Assembly (NCBI GenBank): GCA_963978545.1
Contig: OZ021723.1
Span: 101,216,002 to 101,280,001 of the forward strand
Direction of reading: 5' to 3'
Source: Linyphia triangularis
Lineage: Eukaryota > Arthropoda > Arachnida > Araneae > Linyphiidae
DNA: 64,000 bases
The notes beneath the pieces were generated by a model that did not search any database, was not told the DNA's origin, and was given only the letters and a program-made list of their open reading frames with translations. This document shows, piece by piece, positions 37,747-50,551 of this stretch (position 1 is its first letter; every line of letters begins with the position of its first letter). Position numbers and translations under genes: made by a program.

Positions 37747-40237
37747 GGTGCAAAAAGATCGTAAAATTTTGAAAATTCAAATTTCCTATACAATTATCAT
37801 GGGGAAAATGGAAAATGAAAATTATTTAAACTGCACAAATTTGGACCAACCTTTGACCATCTTCACATTTTTTTTATGCTATAAATTTGGAAATGGAGAT
37901 TCTAATATATAAAAGCTTCAATTTCGCCAAAGGAAAAAAAATTGAGATTTTTACTTTTTGAAAAATAATTCATTGAATATCGTCCCCCATGTACTTTCAA
38001 TACGTGAAATTTGCATTTCTTGACATTGAGCAGTAAAATGTAGTTATAATGACGATTCGATTGTGGAAATTGATTGGGGTGATGATTTTTGTGACACAAT
38101 GTGCAAAAAGATTGTGAAAATTGAAAAATTTGAAATTTCCCATACAATTAACATGGGAAAATTAGAGATGAAAAACTTTTAAACTGAACAGATTTGGACC
38201 AAACTTTGACCACCTTCGCTTTTTTTTTATGTTAAAAAATGGAAATGTAGATTCTCAAATATAAAAGCTTCAATTTCGCCAAAGGAAAAAAAAATTGAGA
38301 TTTTTACTTTTTGAAAAATAATTCATTGAATATCGTCCCCCATGTACTTTCAATACGTGAAATTTGCATTTCTTGACATTGAGCAGTAAAATGTAGTTAT
38401 AATGACGATTTGATTGTGGAAATTGATTGGGGTGATGATTTTTATGACACAAGGTGCAAAAAGATCGTAAAATTTCGAAAATTGCAAAGTTTGAAATTTC
38501 CTATACAATTAACATGGGGAAAATTGAAAATGAAAAATATTTAAACTGCACAGATTTGGACCAACCTTTGACCATCTTCACATTTTTTTTATGCTATAAA
38601 TTTGGAAATGGAGATTCTAATATATAAAAGCTTCAATTTCGCCAAAGGAAAACAATTGAGATTTTTACTTTTTGAAAAATAATTCATTGAATATCGTCCC
38701 CCATGTACTTTCAATACGTGAAATTTGCATTTCTTGACATTGAGCAGTAAAATGTAGTTATAATGACGATTTGATTGTGGAAATTGATTGGGGTGATGAT
38801 TTTTATGACACAAGGTGCAAAAAGATCGTAAAATTTTGAAAATTGAAATTTCCTATACAATTATCATGGGGAAAATGGAAAATGAAAATTATTTAAACTG
38901 CACAGATTTGGACCAACCTTTGACCATCTTCACATTTTTTTTATACTATAAATTTGGAAATGGAGATTCTAATATATAAAAGCTTCAATTTCGCCAAAGG
39001 AAAAAAAATTGAGATTTTTACTTTTTGAAAAATAATTCATTGAATATCGTCCCCCATGTACTTTCAATACGTGAAATTTGCATTTCTTGACATTGAGCAG
39101 TAAAATGTAGTTATAATGACGATTCGATTGTGGAAATTGATTGGGGTGATGATTTTTGTGACACAATAAGCAAAAAGATTGTGAAAATTGAAAAATTTGA
39201 AATTTCCCATACAATTAACATGGGAAAATTAAAGATGAAAAACTTTTAAACTGAACAGATTTGGACCAAACTTTGACCACCTTCGCATTTTTTTTATGTT
39301 AAAAAATTGGAAATGTAGATTCTCCAATATAAAAGCTTCAATTTCGCCAAAGGAAAAAAAATTGAGATTTTTACTTTTTGAAAAATAATTCATTGAATAT
39401 CGTCCCCCATGTACTTTCAATACGTGAAATTTGCATTTCTTGACATTGAGCAGTAAAATGTAGTTATAATGACGATTTGATTGTGGAAATTGATTGGGGT
39501 GATGATTTTTATGACACAATGTGCAAAAAGATTGTGAAAATTGAAAAATTTGAAATTTCCCATACAATTAACATGGGAAAATTAAAGATGAAAAACTTTT
39601 AAACTGAACAGATTTGGACCAAACTTTGACCACTTTATTCGCATTTTTTTTATGTTAAAAAATTGGAAATGTAGATTCTCCAATATAAAAGCTTCAATTT
39701 CGCCAAAGGAAAAAAAAATTGAGATTTTTACTTTTTGAAAAATAATTCATTGAATATCGTCCCCCATGTATTTTCAATACGTGAAATTTGCATTTCTTGA
39801 CATTGAGCAGTAAAATGTAGTTATAATGACGATTCGATTGTGGAAATTTACTGGGGTGATGATTTTTATGACACAAGGTGCAAAAAGATCGTAAAATTTC
39901 GAAAATTGCAAAGTTTGAAATTTCCTATACATTTAACATGGGAAATTTGAAAATGAAAAATATTTAAACTGCACAGATTTGGACCAACCTTTGACCATCT
40001 TCACATTTTTTTTATGCTATAAATTTGGAAATGGAGATTCTAATATATAAAAGCTTCAATTTCGACAAAGGAAAAAAAATTGAGATTTTTACTTTTTGAA
40101 AAATAATTCATTGAATATCGTCCCCCATGTACTTTCAATACGTGAAATTTGCATTTCTTGACATTGAGCAGTAAAATGTAGTTATAATGACGATTTGATT
40201 GTGGAAATTGATTGGGGTGATGATTTTTATGACACAA
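37747..40237. repeat. 7-monomer unit (2491 bp), copy 1
   Basis: The order is B3-A-B-B3-A-A-B2, starting with the five-monomer cassette. Junctions 37746 through 39519 recur at +2491 (40237 through 42010). It includes two adjacent A monomers (39167-39519 and 39520-39876). The second is a 357-bp A+ form with CCACTTTATTCGC. TTATACTATAAATTT at about 38941 replaces the usual TTATGCTATAAATTT and recurs at about 41432. Confidence 0.87.
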
Positions 40238-42010
40238 GGTGCAAAAAGATCGTAAAATTTTGAAAATTGAAATTTCCTATACAATTATCATGGGGAAAAT
40301 GGAAAATGAAAATTATTTAAACTGCACAGATTTGGACCAACCTTTGACCATCTTCACATTTTTTTTATGCTATAAATTTGGAAATGGAGATTCTAATATA
40401 TAAAAGCTTCAATTTCGCCAAAGGAAAAAAAATTGAGATTTTTACTTTTTGAAAAATAATTCATTGAATATCGTCCCCCATGTACTTTCAATACGTGAAA
40501 TTTGCATTTCTTGACATTGAGCAGTAAAATGTAGTTATAATGACGATTCGATTGTGGAAATTGATTGGGGTGATGATTTTTGTGACACAATGTGCAAAAA
40601 GATTGTGAAAATTGAAAAATTTGAAATTTCCCATACAATTAACATGGGAAAATTAGAGATGAAAAACTTTTAAACTGAACAGATTTGGACCAAACTTTGA
40701 CCACCTTCGCATTTTTTTTATGTTAAAAAATGGAAATGTAGATTCTCAAATATAAAAGCTTCAATTTCGCCAAAGGAAAAAAAAATTGAGATTTTTACTT
40801 TTTGAAAAATAATTCATTGAATATCGTCCCCCATGTACTTTCAATACGTGAAATTTGCATTTCTTGACATTGAGCAGTAAAATGTAGTTATAATGACGAT
40901 TTGATTGTGGAAATTGATTGGGGTGATGATTTTTATGACACAAGGTGCAAAAAGATCGTAAAATTTCGAAAATTGCAAAGTTTGAAATTTCCTATACAAT
41001 TAACATGGGGAAAATTGAAAATGAAAAATATTTAAACTGCACAGATTTGGACCAACCTTTGACCATCTTCACATTTTTTTTATGCTATAAATTTGGAAAT
41101 GGAGATTCTAATATATAAAAGCTTCAATTTCGCCAAAGGAAAACAATTGAGATTTTTACTTTTTGAAAAATAATTCATTGAATATCGTCCCCCATGTACT
41201 TTCAATACGTGAAATTTGCATTTCTTGACATTGAGCAGTAAAATGTAGTTATAATGACGATTTGATTGTGGAAATTGATTGGGGTGATGATTTTTATGAC
41301 ACAAGGTGCAAAAAGATCGTAAAATTTTGAAAATTGAAATTTCCTATACAATTATCATGGGGAAAATGGAAAATGAAAATTATTTAAACTGCACAGATTT
41401 GGACCAACCTTTGACCATCTTCACATTTTTTTTATACTATAAATTTGGAAATGGAGATTCTAATATATAAAAGCTTCAATTTCGCCAAAGGAAAAAAAAT
41501 TGAGATTTTTACTTTTTGAAAAATAATTCATTGAATATCGTCCCCCATGTACTTTCAATACGTGAAATTTGCATTTCTTGACATTGAGCAGTAAAATGTA
41601 GTTATAATGACGATTCGATTGTGGAAATTGATTGGGGTGATGATTTTTGTGACACAATAAGCAAAAAGATTGTGAAAATTGAAAAATTTGAAATTTCCCA
41701 TACAATTAACATGGGAAAATTAAAGATGAAAAACTTTTAAACTGAACAGATTTGGACCAAACTTTGACCACCTTCGCATTTTTTTTATGTTAAAAAATTG
41801 GAAATGTAGATTCTCCAATATAAAAGCTTCAATTTCGCCAAAGGAAAAAAAATTGAGATTTTTACTTTTTGAAAAATACTTCATTGAATATCGTCCCCCA
41901 TGTACTTTCAATACGTGAAATTTGCATTTCTTGACATTGAGCAGTAAAATGTAGTTATAATGACGATTCGATTGTGGAAATTGATTGGGGTGATGATTTT
42001 TGTGACACAA
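40238..42010. repeat. 7-monomer unit, copy 2 (first five monomers)
   Basis: This is the second copy of 37747-39519 at +2491, with the same cassette markers (TTAGAGATG, CTCAAATATAAAAG, AAAACAATTG, AATAAGC) and the shared TTATACTATAAATTT. It then passes into the 1059-bp trimer, so the last two monomers of the 7-mer are not repeated here. Confidence 0.86.
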
Positions 42011-43422
42011 TGTGCAAAAAGATTGTGAAAATTGAAAAATTTGAAATTTCCCATACAATTAACATGGGAAAATTAAAGATGAAAAACTTTTAAACTGAAC
42101 AGATTTGGACCAAACTTTGACCACCTCCGCATTTTTTTTATGTTAAAAAATTGGAAATGTAGATTCTCCAGTATAAAAGCTTCAATTTCGCCAAAGGAAA
42201 AAAAATTGAGATTTTTACTTTTTGAAAAATAATTTATTGAATATCGTCCCCCATGTACTTTCAATACGTGAAATTTGCATTTCTTGACATTGAGCAGTAA
42301 AATGTAGTTATAATGACGATTTGATTGTGGAAATTGATTGGGGTGATGATTTTTATGACACAAGGTGCAAAAAGATCGTAAAATTTTGAAAATTGAAATT
42401 TCCTATACAATTATCATGGGGAAAATGGAAAATGAAAATTATTTAAACTGCACAGATTTGGACCAACCTTTGACCATCTTCACATTTTTTTTAAACTATA
42501 AATTTGGAAATGGAGATTCTAATATATAAAAGCTTCAATTTCGCCAAAGGAAAAAAAATTGAGATTTTTACTTTTTGAAAAATAATTCATTGAATATCGT
42601 CCCCCATGTACTTTCAATACGTGAAATTTGCATTTCTTGACATTGAGCAGTAAAATGTAGTTATAATGACGATTCGATTGTGGAAATTGATTGGGGTGAT
42701 GATTTTTGTGACACAATAAGCAAAAAGATTGTGAAAATTGAAAAATTTGAAATTTCCCATACAATTAACATGGGAAAATTAAAGATGAAAAACTTTTAAA
42801 CTGAACAGATTTGGACCAAACTTTGACCACCTTCGCATTTTTTTTATGTTAAAAAATTGGAAATGTAGATTCTCCAATATAAAAGCTTCAATTTCGCCAA
42901 AGGAAAAAAAATTGAGATTTTTACTTTTTGAAAAATACTTCATTGAATATCGTCCCCCATGTACTTTCAATACGTGAAATTTGCATTTCTTGACATTGAG
43001 CAGTAAAATGTAGTTATAATGACGATTCGATTGTGGAAATTGATTGGGGTGATGATTTTTGTGACACAATGTGCAAAAAGATTGTGAAAATTGAAAAATT
43101 TGAAATTTCCCATACAATTAACATGGGAAAATTAAAGATGAAAAACTTTTAAACTGAACAGATTTGGACCAAACTTTGACCACCTCCGCATTTTTTTTAT
43201 GTTAAAAAATTGGAAATGTAGATTCTCCAGTATAAAAGCTTCAATTTCGCCAAAGGAAAAAAAATTGAGATTTTTACTTTTTGAAAAATAATTTATTGAA
43301 TATCGTCCCCCATGTACTTTCAATACGTGAAATTTGCATTTCTTGACATTGAGCAGTAAAATGTAGTTATAATGACGATTTGATTGTGGAAATTGATTGG
43401 GGTGATTATTTTTATGACACAA
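41305..43422. repeat. 1059-bp trimer [B3-A-A], two copies
   Basis: Units 41305-42363 and 42364-43422 share private changes: AAAAATACTTCATTG (about 41872 and 42931), CACCTCCGC (about 42122 and 43181), TCTCCAGTATAAAAG (about 42165 and 43224) and AATTTATTG (about 42231 and 43290). They differ at TTATACTATA (unit 1) versus TTAAACTATA (unit 2), and unit 2 ends with GATTATTTTT. The near identity indicates a recent duplication. Confidence 0.88.
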
Positions 43423-44500
43423 GGTGCAAAAAGATCGTAAAATTTCGAAAATTGCAAAGTTTGAAATTTCCTATACAATTAACATGGGGAAAATTGAAAA
43501 TGAAAAATATTTAAACTGCACAGATTTGGACCAACCTTTGACCATCTTCACATTTTTTTTATGCTATAAATTTGGAAATGGAGATTCTAATATAAAAAAG
43601 CTTCAATTTCGCCAAAGGAAAAAAAATTGAGATTTTTACTTTTTGAAAAATAATTCATTGAATATCGTCCCCCATGTACTTTCAATACGTGAAATTTGCA
43701 TTTCTTGACATTGAGCAGTAAAATGTAGTTATAATGACGATTCGATTGTGGAAATTGATTGGGGTGATGATTTTTATGACACAATGTGCAAAAAGATTGT
43801 GAAAATTGAAAAATTTGAAATTTCCCATACAATAAACATGGGAAAATTAAAGATGAAAAACTTTTAAACTGAACAGATTTGGACCAAACTTTGACCACCT
43901 TCGCATTTTTTTTATGTTAAAAAATTGGAAATGTAGATTCTCCAATATAAAAGCTTCAATTTCGCCAAAGGAAAAAAAAATTGAGATATTTACTTTTTGA
44001 AAAATAATTCATTGAATATCGTCCCCCATGTATTTTCAATACGTGAAATTTGCATTTCTTGACATTGAGCAGTAAAATGCAGTTATAATGACGATTCGAT
44101 TGTGGAAATTTACTGGGGGGATGATTTTAATGACACAAGGTGCAAAAAGATCGTACAATTTCGAAAATTGCAAAGTTTGAAATTTCCTATACATTTAACA
44201 TGGGAAATTTGAAAATGAAAAATATTTAAACTGCACAGATTTGGACCAACCTTTGACCATCTTCACATTTTTTTTATGCTATAAATTTGGAAATGGAGAT
44301 TCTAATATATAAAAGCTTCAATTTCGCCAAAGGAAAAAAAATTGAGATTTTTACTTTTTGAAAAATAATTCATTGAATATCGTCCCCCCATGTACTTTCA
44401 ATACGTGAAATTTGCATTTCTTGACATTGAGCAGTAAAATGTAGTTATAATGACGATTCGATTGTGGAAATTGATTGGGGTGATGATTTTTATGACACAA
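43423..44500. repeat. Segment B-A-B2 with private markers, matched at 55526-56599
   Basis: The markers are CCCATACAATAAACATGGG (about 43824), GAGATATTTACT (about 43983), TTTTAATGACACAA (about 44125) and TCGTACAATTTCG (about 44150). All four reappear at +12101 to +12103. Here the third core has six C (GTCCCCCCATG, about 44382), and the second has ATGCAGTT and CTGGGGGGATG. The partner at 55526 lacks those. Confidence 0.85.
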
Positions 44501-46998
44501 GGTGCAAAAAGATCGTAAAATTTTGAAAATTGAAATTTCCTATACAATTATCATGGGGAAAATGGAAAATGAAAATTATTTAAACTGCACAGATTTGGAC
44601 CAACCTTTGACCATCTTCACATTTTTTTTATGCTATAAATTTGGAAATGGAGATTATAATATATAAAAGCTTCAATTTCGCCAAAGGAAAAAAAATTGAG
44701 ATTTTTACTTTTTGAAAAATAATTCATTGAATATCGTCCCCCATGTACTTTCAATACGTGAAATTTGCATTTCTTGACATTGAGCAGTAAAATGTAGTTA
44801 TAATGACGATTCGATTGTGGAAATTGATTGGGGTGATGATTTTTGTGACACAATGTGCAAAAAGATTGTGAAAATTGAAAAATTTGAAATTTCCCATACA
44901 ATTAACATGGGAAAATTAGAGATGAAAAACTTTTAAACTGAACAGATTTGGACCAAACTTTGACCACCTTCGCATTTTTTTTATGTTAAAAAATGGAAAT
45001 GTAGATTCTCAAATATAAAAGCTTCAATTTCGCCAAAGGAAAAAAAAATTGAGATTTTTACTTTTTGAAAAATAATTCATTGAATATCGTCCCCCATGTA
45101 CTTTCAATACGTGAAATTTGCATTTCTTGACATTGAGCATTAAAATGTAGTTATAATGACGATTTGATTGTGGAAATTGATTGGGGTGATGATTTTTATG
45201 ACACAAGGTGCAAAAAGATCGTAAAATTTCGAAAATTGCAAAGTTTGAACATTCCTATACAATTAACATGGGGAAAATTGAAAATGAAAAATATTTAAAC
45301 TGCACAGATTTGGACCAACCTTTGACCATCTTCACATTTTTTTTATGCTATAAATTTGGAAATGGAGATTCTAATATATAAAAGCTTCAATTTCGACAAA
45401 GGAAAAAAAATTGAGATTTTTACTTTTTGAAAAATAATTCATTGAATATCGTCCCCCATGTACTTTCAATACGTGAAATTTGTATTTCTTGACATTGAGC
45501 AGTAAAATGTAGTTATAATGACGATTTGATTGTGGAAATTGATTGGGGTGATGATTTTTATGACACAAGGTGCAAAAAGATCGTAAAATTTTGAAAATTG
45601 AAATTTCCTATACAATTATCATGGGGAAAATGGAAAATGAAAATTATTTAAACTGCACAGATTTGGACCAACCTTTGACCATCTTCACATTTTTTTTATG
45701 CTATAAATTTGGAAATGGAGATTCTAATATATAAAAGCTTCAATTTCGCCAAAGAAAAAAAAATTGAGATTTTTACTTTTTGAAAAATAATTCATTGAAT
45801 ATCGTCCCCCATGTACTTTCAATACGTGAAATTTGCATTTCTTGACATTGAGCAGTAAAATGTAGTTATAATGACGATTCGATTGTGGAAATTGATTGGG
45901 GTGATGATTTTTATTACACAAGGTGCAAAAAGATCGTAAAATTTCGAAAATTGCAAAGTTTGAAATTTCCTATACAATTAACATGGGGAAAATTGAAAAT
46001 GAAAAATATTTAAACTGCACAGATTTGGACCAACCTTTGACCATCTTCACATTTTTTTTATGCTATAAATTTGGAAATGGAGATTATAATATATAAAAGC
46101 TTCAATTTCGCCAAAGGAAAAAAAATTGAGATTTTTACTTTTTGAAAAATAATTCATTGAATATCGTCCCCCATGTACTTTCAATACGTGAAATTTGCAT
46201 TTCTTGACATTGAGCAGTAAAATGTAGTTATAATGACGATTCGATTGTGGAAATTGATTGGGGTGATGATTTTTATGACACAATGTGCAAAAAGATTGTA
46301 AAAATTGAAAAATTTGAAATTTCCCATACAATTAACATGGGAAAATTAAAGATGAAAAACTTTTAAACTGAACAGATTTGGACCAAACATTGACCACCTT
46401 CGCATTTTTTTTATGTTAAAAAATTGGAAATGTAGATTCTCCAATATAAAAGCTTCAATTTCGCCAAAGGAAAAAAAAATTGAGATTTTTACTTTTTGAA
46501 AAATAATTCATTGAATATCGTCCCCCATGTATTTTCAATACGTGAAATTTGCATTTCTTGACATTGAGCAGTAAAATGTAGTTATAATGACGATTCGATT
46601 GTGGAAATTTACTGGGGTGATGATTTTTATGACACAAGGTGCAAAAAGATCGTAAAATTTCGAAAATTGCAAAGTTTGAAATTTCCTATACATTTAACAT
46701 GGGAAATTTGAAAATGAAAAATATTTAAACTGCACAGATTTGGACCAACCTTTGAACATCTTCACATTTCTTTTATGCTATAAATTTGGAAATGGAGATT
46801 CTAATATATAAAAGCTTCAATTTCGTCAAAGGAAAAAAAATTGAGATTTTTACTTTTTGAAAAATAATTCATTGAATATCGTCCCCCATGTACTTTCAAT
46901 ACGTGAAATTTGCATTTCTTGACATTGAGCAGTAAAATGTAGTTATAATGACGATTCGATTGTGGAAATTGATTGGGGTGATGATTTTTGTGACACAA
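44501..46998. repeat. Segment B3-A-B-B3-B-A-B2, first part matched at 57315-58735
   Basis: Junctions 44500, 44853, 45206, 45568 and 45921 recur at +12814 (57314 to 58735). The tail ending GGAGATTATAATATATAAAAG occurs at about 44648, 46078 and 57462. The core at about 45913 has TATTACACAAGG, which breaks the usual GACACAA motif. Other private changes are TTTGAACATTCC (about 45244) and TTTGCATTT changed to TTTGTATTT (about 45478). The last monomer has TTGAACATCTTCACATTTCTTTT. Confidence 0.83.
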
Positions 46999-49900
46999 TG
47001 TGCAAAAAGATTGTGAAAATTGAAAAATTTGAAATTTCCCATACAATTAACATGGGAAAATTAGAGATGAAAAACTTTTAAACTGAACAGATTTGGACCA
47101 AACTTTGACCACCTTCGCATTTTTTTTATGTTAAAAAATGGAAATGTAGATTCTCAAATATAAAAGCTTCAATTTCGCCAAAGGAAAAAAAATTGAGATT
47201 TTTACTTTTTGAAAAATAATTCATTGAATATCGTCCCCCATGTACTTTCAATACGTGAAATTTGCATTTCTTGACATTGAGCATTAAAATGTAGTTATAA
47301 TGACGATTTGATTGTGGAAATTGATTGGGGTCATGATTTTTATGACACAAGGTGCAAAAAGATCGTAAAATTTCGAAAATTGCAAAGTTTGAAATTTCCT
47401 ATACAATTAACATGGGGAAAATTGAAAATGAAAAATATTTAAACTGCACAGATTTGGACCAACCTTTGACCATCTTCACATTTTTTTTATGCTATAAATT
47501 TGGAAATGGAGATTCTAATATATAAAAGCTTCAATTTCGCCAAAGGAAAACAATTGAGATTTTTACTTTTTGAAAAATAATTCATTGAATATCGTCCCCC
47601 ATGTACTTTCAATACGTGAAATTTGCATTTCTTGACATTGAGCAGTAAAATGTAGTTATAATGACGATTTGATTGTGGAAATTGATTGGGGTGATGATTT
47701 TTATGACACAAGGTGCAAAAAGATCGTAAAATTTTGAAAATTGAAATTTCCTATACAATTATCACGGGGAAAATGGAAAATGAAAATTATTTAAACTGCA
47801 CAGATTTGGACCAACCTTTGACCATCTTCACATTTTTTTTATGCTATAAATTTGGAAATGGAGATTCTAATATATAAAAGCTTCAATTTCGCCAAAGGAA
47901 AAAAAATTGAGATTTTTACTTTTTGAAAAATAATTCATTGAATATCGTCCCCCATGTACTTTCAATACGTGAAATTTGCATTTCTTGACATTGAGCAGTA
48001 AAATGTAGTTATAATGACGATTCGATTGTGGAAATTGATTGGGGTGATGATTTTTGTGACACAATAAGCAAAAAGATTGTGAAAATTGAAAAATTTGAAA
48101 TTTCCCATACAATTAACATGGGAAAATTAAAGATGAAAAACTTTTAAACTGAACAGATTTGGACCAAAATTTGACCACCTTCGCATTTTTTTTATGTTAA
48201 AAAATTGGAAATGTAGATTCTCCAATATAAAAGGTTCAATTTCGCCAAAGGAAAAAAAAATTGAGATTTTTACTTTTTGAAAAATAATTCATTGAATATC
48301 GTCCCCCATGTATTTTCAATACGTGAAATTTGCATTTTTTGACATTGAGCAGTAAAATGTAGTTATAATGACGATTCGATTGTGGAAATTGATTGGGGTG
48401 ATGATTTTTATGACACAAGGTGCAAAAAGATCGTAAAATTTCGAAAATTGCAAAGTTTGAAATTTCCTATACATATAACATGGGAAATTTGAAAATGAAA
48501 AATATTTAAACTGCACAGATTTGGACCAACCTTTGACCATCTTCACATTTTTTTTATGCTATAAATTTGGAAATGGAGATTCTAATATATAAAAGCTTCA
48601 ATTTCGCCAAAGGAAAAAAAATTGAGATTTTTACTTTTTGAAAAATAATTCATTGAATATCGTCCCCCATGTACTTTCAATACGTGAAATTTGCATTTCT
48701 TGACATTGAGCAGTAAAATGTAGTTATAATGACGATTCGATTGTGGAAATTGATTGGGGTGATTATTTTTATGACACAATGTGCAAAAAGATTGTGAAAA
48801 TTGAAAAATATGAAATTTCCCATACAATTAACATGGGAAAATTAAAGATGAAAAACTTTTAAACTGAACAGATTTGGACCAAACTTTGACCACCTTCGCA
48901 TTTTTTTTATGTTAAAAAATTGGAAATGTAGATTCTCCAATATAAAAGCTTCAATTTCACCAAAGGAAAAAAAATTGAGATTTTTACTTTTTGAAAAATA
49001 ATTCATTGAATATCGTCCCCCATGTACTTTCAATACGTGAAATTTGCATTTCTTGACATTGAGCAGTAAAATGTAGTTATAATGACGATTTGATTGTGGA
49101 AATTGATTGGGGTGATGATTTTTATGACACAAGGTGCAAAAAGATCGTAAAATTTTGAAAATTGAAATTTCCTATACAATTATCATGGGGAAAATGGAAA
49201 ATGAAAATTATTTAAACTGCACAGATTTGGACCAACCTTTGACCATCTTCACATTTTTTTTATGCTATAAATTTGGAAATGGAGATTCTAATATATAAAA
49301 GCTTCAATTTCGCCAAAGGAAAACAATTGAGATTTTTACTTTTTGAAAAATAATTCATTGAATATCGTCCCCCATGTACTTTCAATACGTGAAATTTGCA
49401 TTTCTTGACATTGAGCAGTAAAATGTAGTTATAATGACGATTTGATTGTGGAAATTGATTGGGGTGATGATTTTTATGACACAAGGTGCAAAAAGATCGT
49501 AAAATTTTGAAAATTGAAATTTCCTATACAATTATCACGGGGAAAATGGAAAATGAAAATTATTTAAACTGCACAGATTTGGACCAACCTTTGACCATCT
49601 TCACATTTTTTTTATGCTATAAATTTGGAAATGGAGATTCTAATATATAAAAGCTTCAATTTCGCCAAAGAAAAAAAAATTGAGATTTTTACTTTTTGAA
49701 AAATAATTCATTGAATATCGTCCCCCATGTACTTTCAATACGTGAAATTTGCATTTCTTGACATTGAGCAGTAAAATGTAGTTATAATGACGATTCGATT
49801 GTGGAAATTGATTGGGGTGATGATTTTTGTGACACAATGTGCAAAAAGATTGTGAAAATTGAAAAATTTGAAATTTCCCATACAATTAACATGGGAAAAT

Positions 49901-50551
49901 TAGAGATGAAAAACTTTTAAACTGAACAGATTTGGACCAAACTTTGACCACCTTCGCATTTTTTTTATGTTAAAAAATGGAAATGTAGATTCTCAAATAT
50001 AAAAGCTTCAATTTCGCCAAAGGAAAAAAAAATTGAGATTTTTACTTTTTGAAAAATAATTCATTGAATATCGTCCCCCATGTACTTTCAATACGTGAAA
50101 TTTGCATTTCTTGACATTGAGCAGTAAAATGTAGTTATAATGACGATTCGATTGTGGAAATTTACTGGGGTGATGATTTTTATGACACAAGGTGCAAAAA
50201 GATCGTAAAATTTCGAAAATTGCAAAGTTTGAAATTTCCTATACATTTAACATGGGAAATTTGAAAATGAAAAATATTTAAACTGCACAGATTTGGACCA
50301 ACCTTTGAACATCTTCACATTTCTTTTATGCTATAAATTTGGAAATGGAGATTCTAATATATAAAAGCTTCAATTTCGTCAAAGGAAAAAAAATTGAGAT
50401 TTTTACTTTTTGAAAAATAATTCATTGAATATCGTCCCCCATGTACTTTCAATACGTGAAATTTGCATTTCTTGACATTGAGCAGTAAAATGTAGTTATA
50501 ATGACGATTCGATTGTGGAAATTGATTGGGGTGATGATTTTTGTGACACAA
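46999..50551. repeat. 10-monomer unit (3553 bp), copy 1
   Basis: Junctions 46998, 47350, 47711, 48064 and 48418 recur at +3553 (50551 to 51971). The order is A-B-B3-A-B2-A-B3-B3-A-B2. Markers are GGGGTCATGATT (about 47328, this copy only), ATTATCACGGGG (about 47758), ACCAAAATTTGACC (about 48163), AAAGGTTC replacing the HindIII site (48231-48236), GCATTTTTTGAC, and CATATAACATGGG (about 48473). After 48418 the copies are offset by one inserted monomer. Confidence 0.84.
48231..48236. other. Lost HindIII site (AAGGTT)
   Basis: AAGCTT has become AAGGTT, which should remove one cut from the ladder. The same change is at 51784-51789 and 60682-60687, carried by the +3553 and +8898 duplications. An independent loss (TAGCTT) is at 56053-56058. 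Confidence 0.85.
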
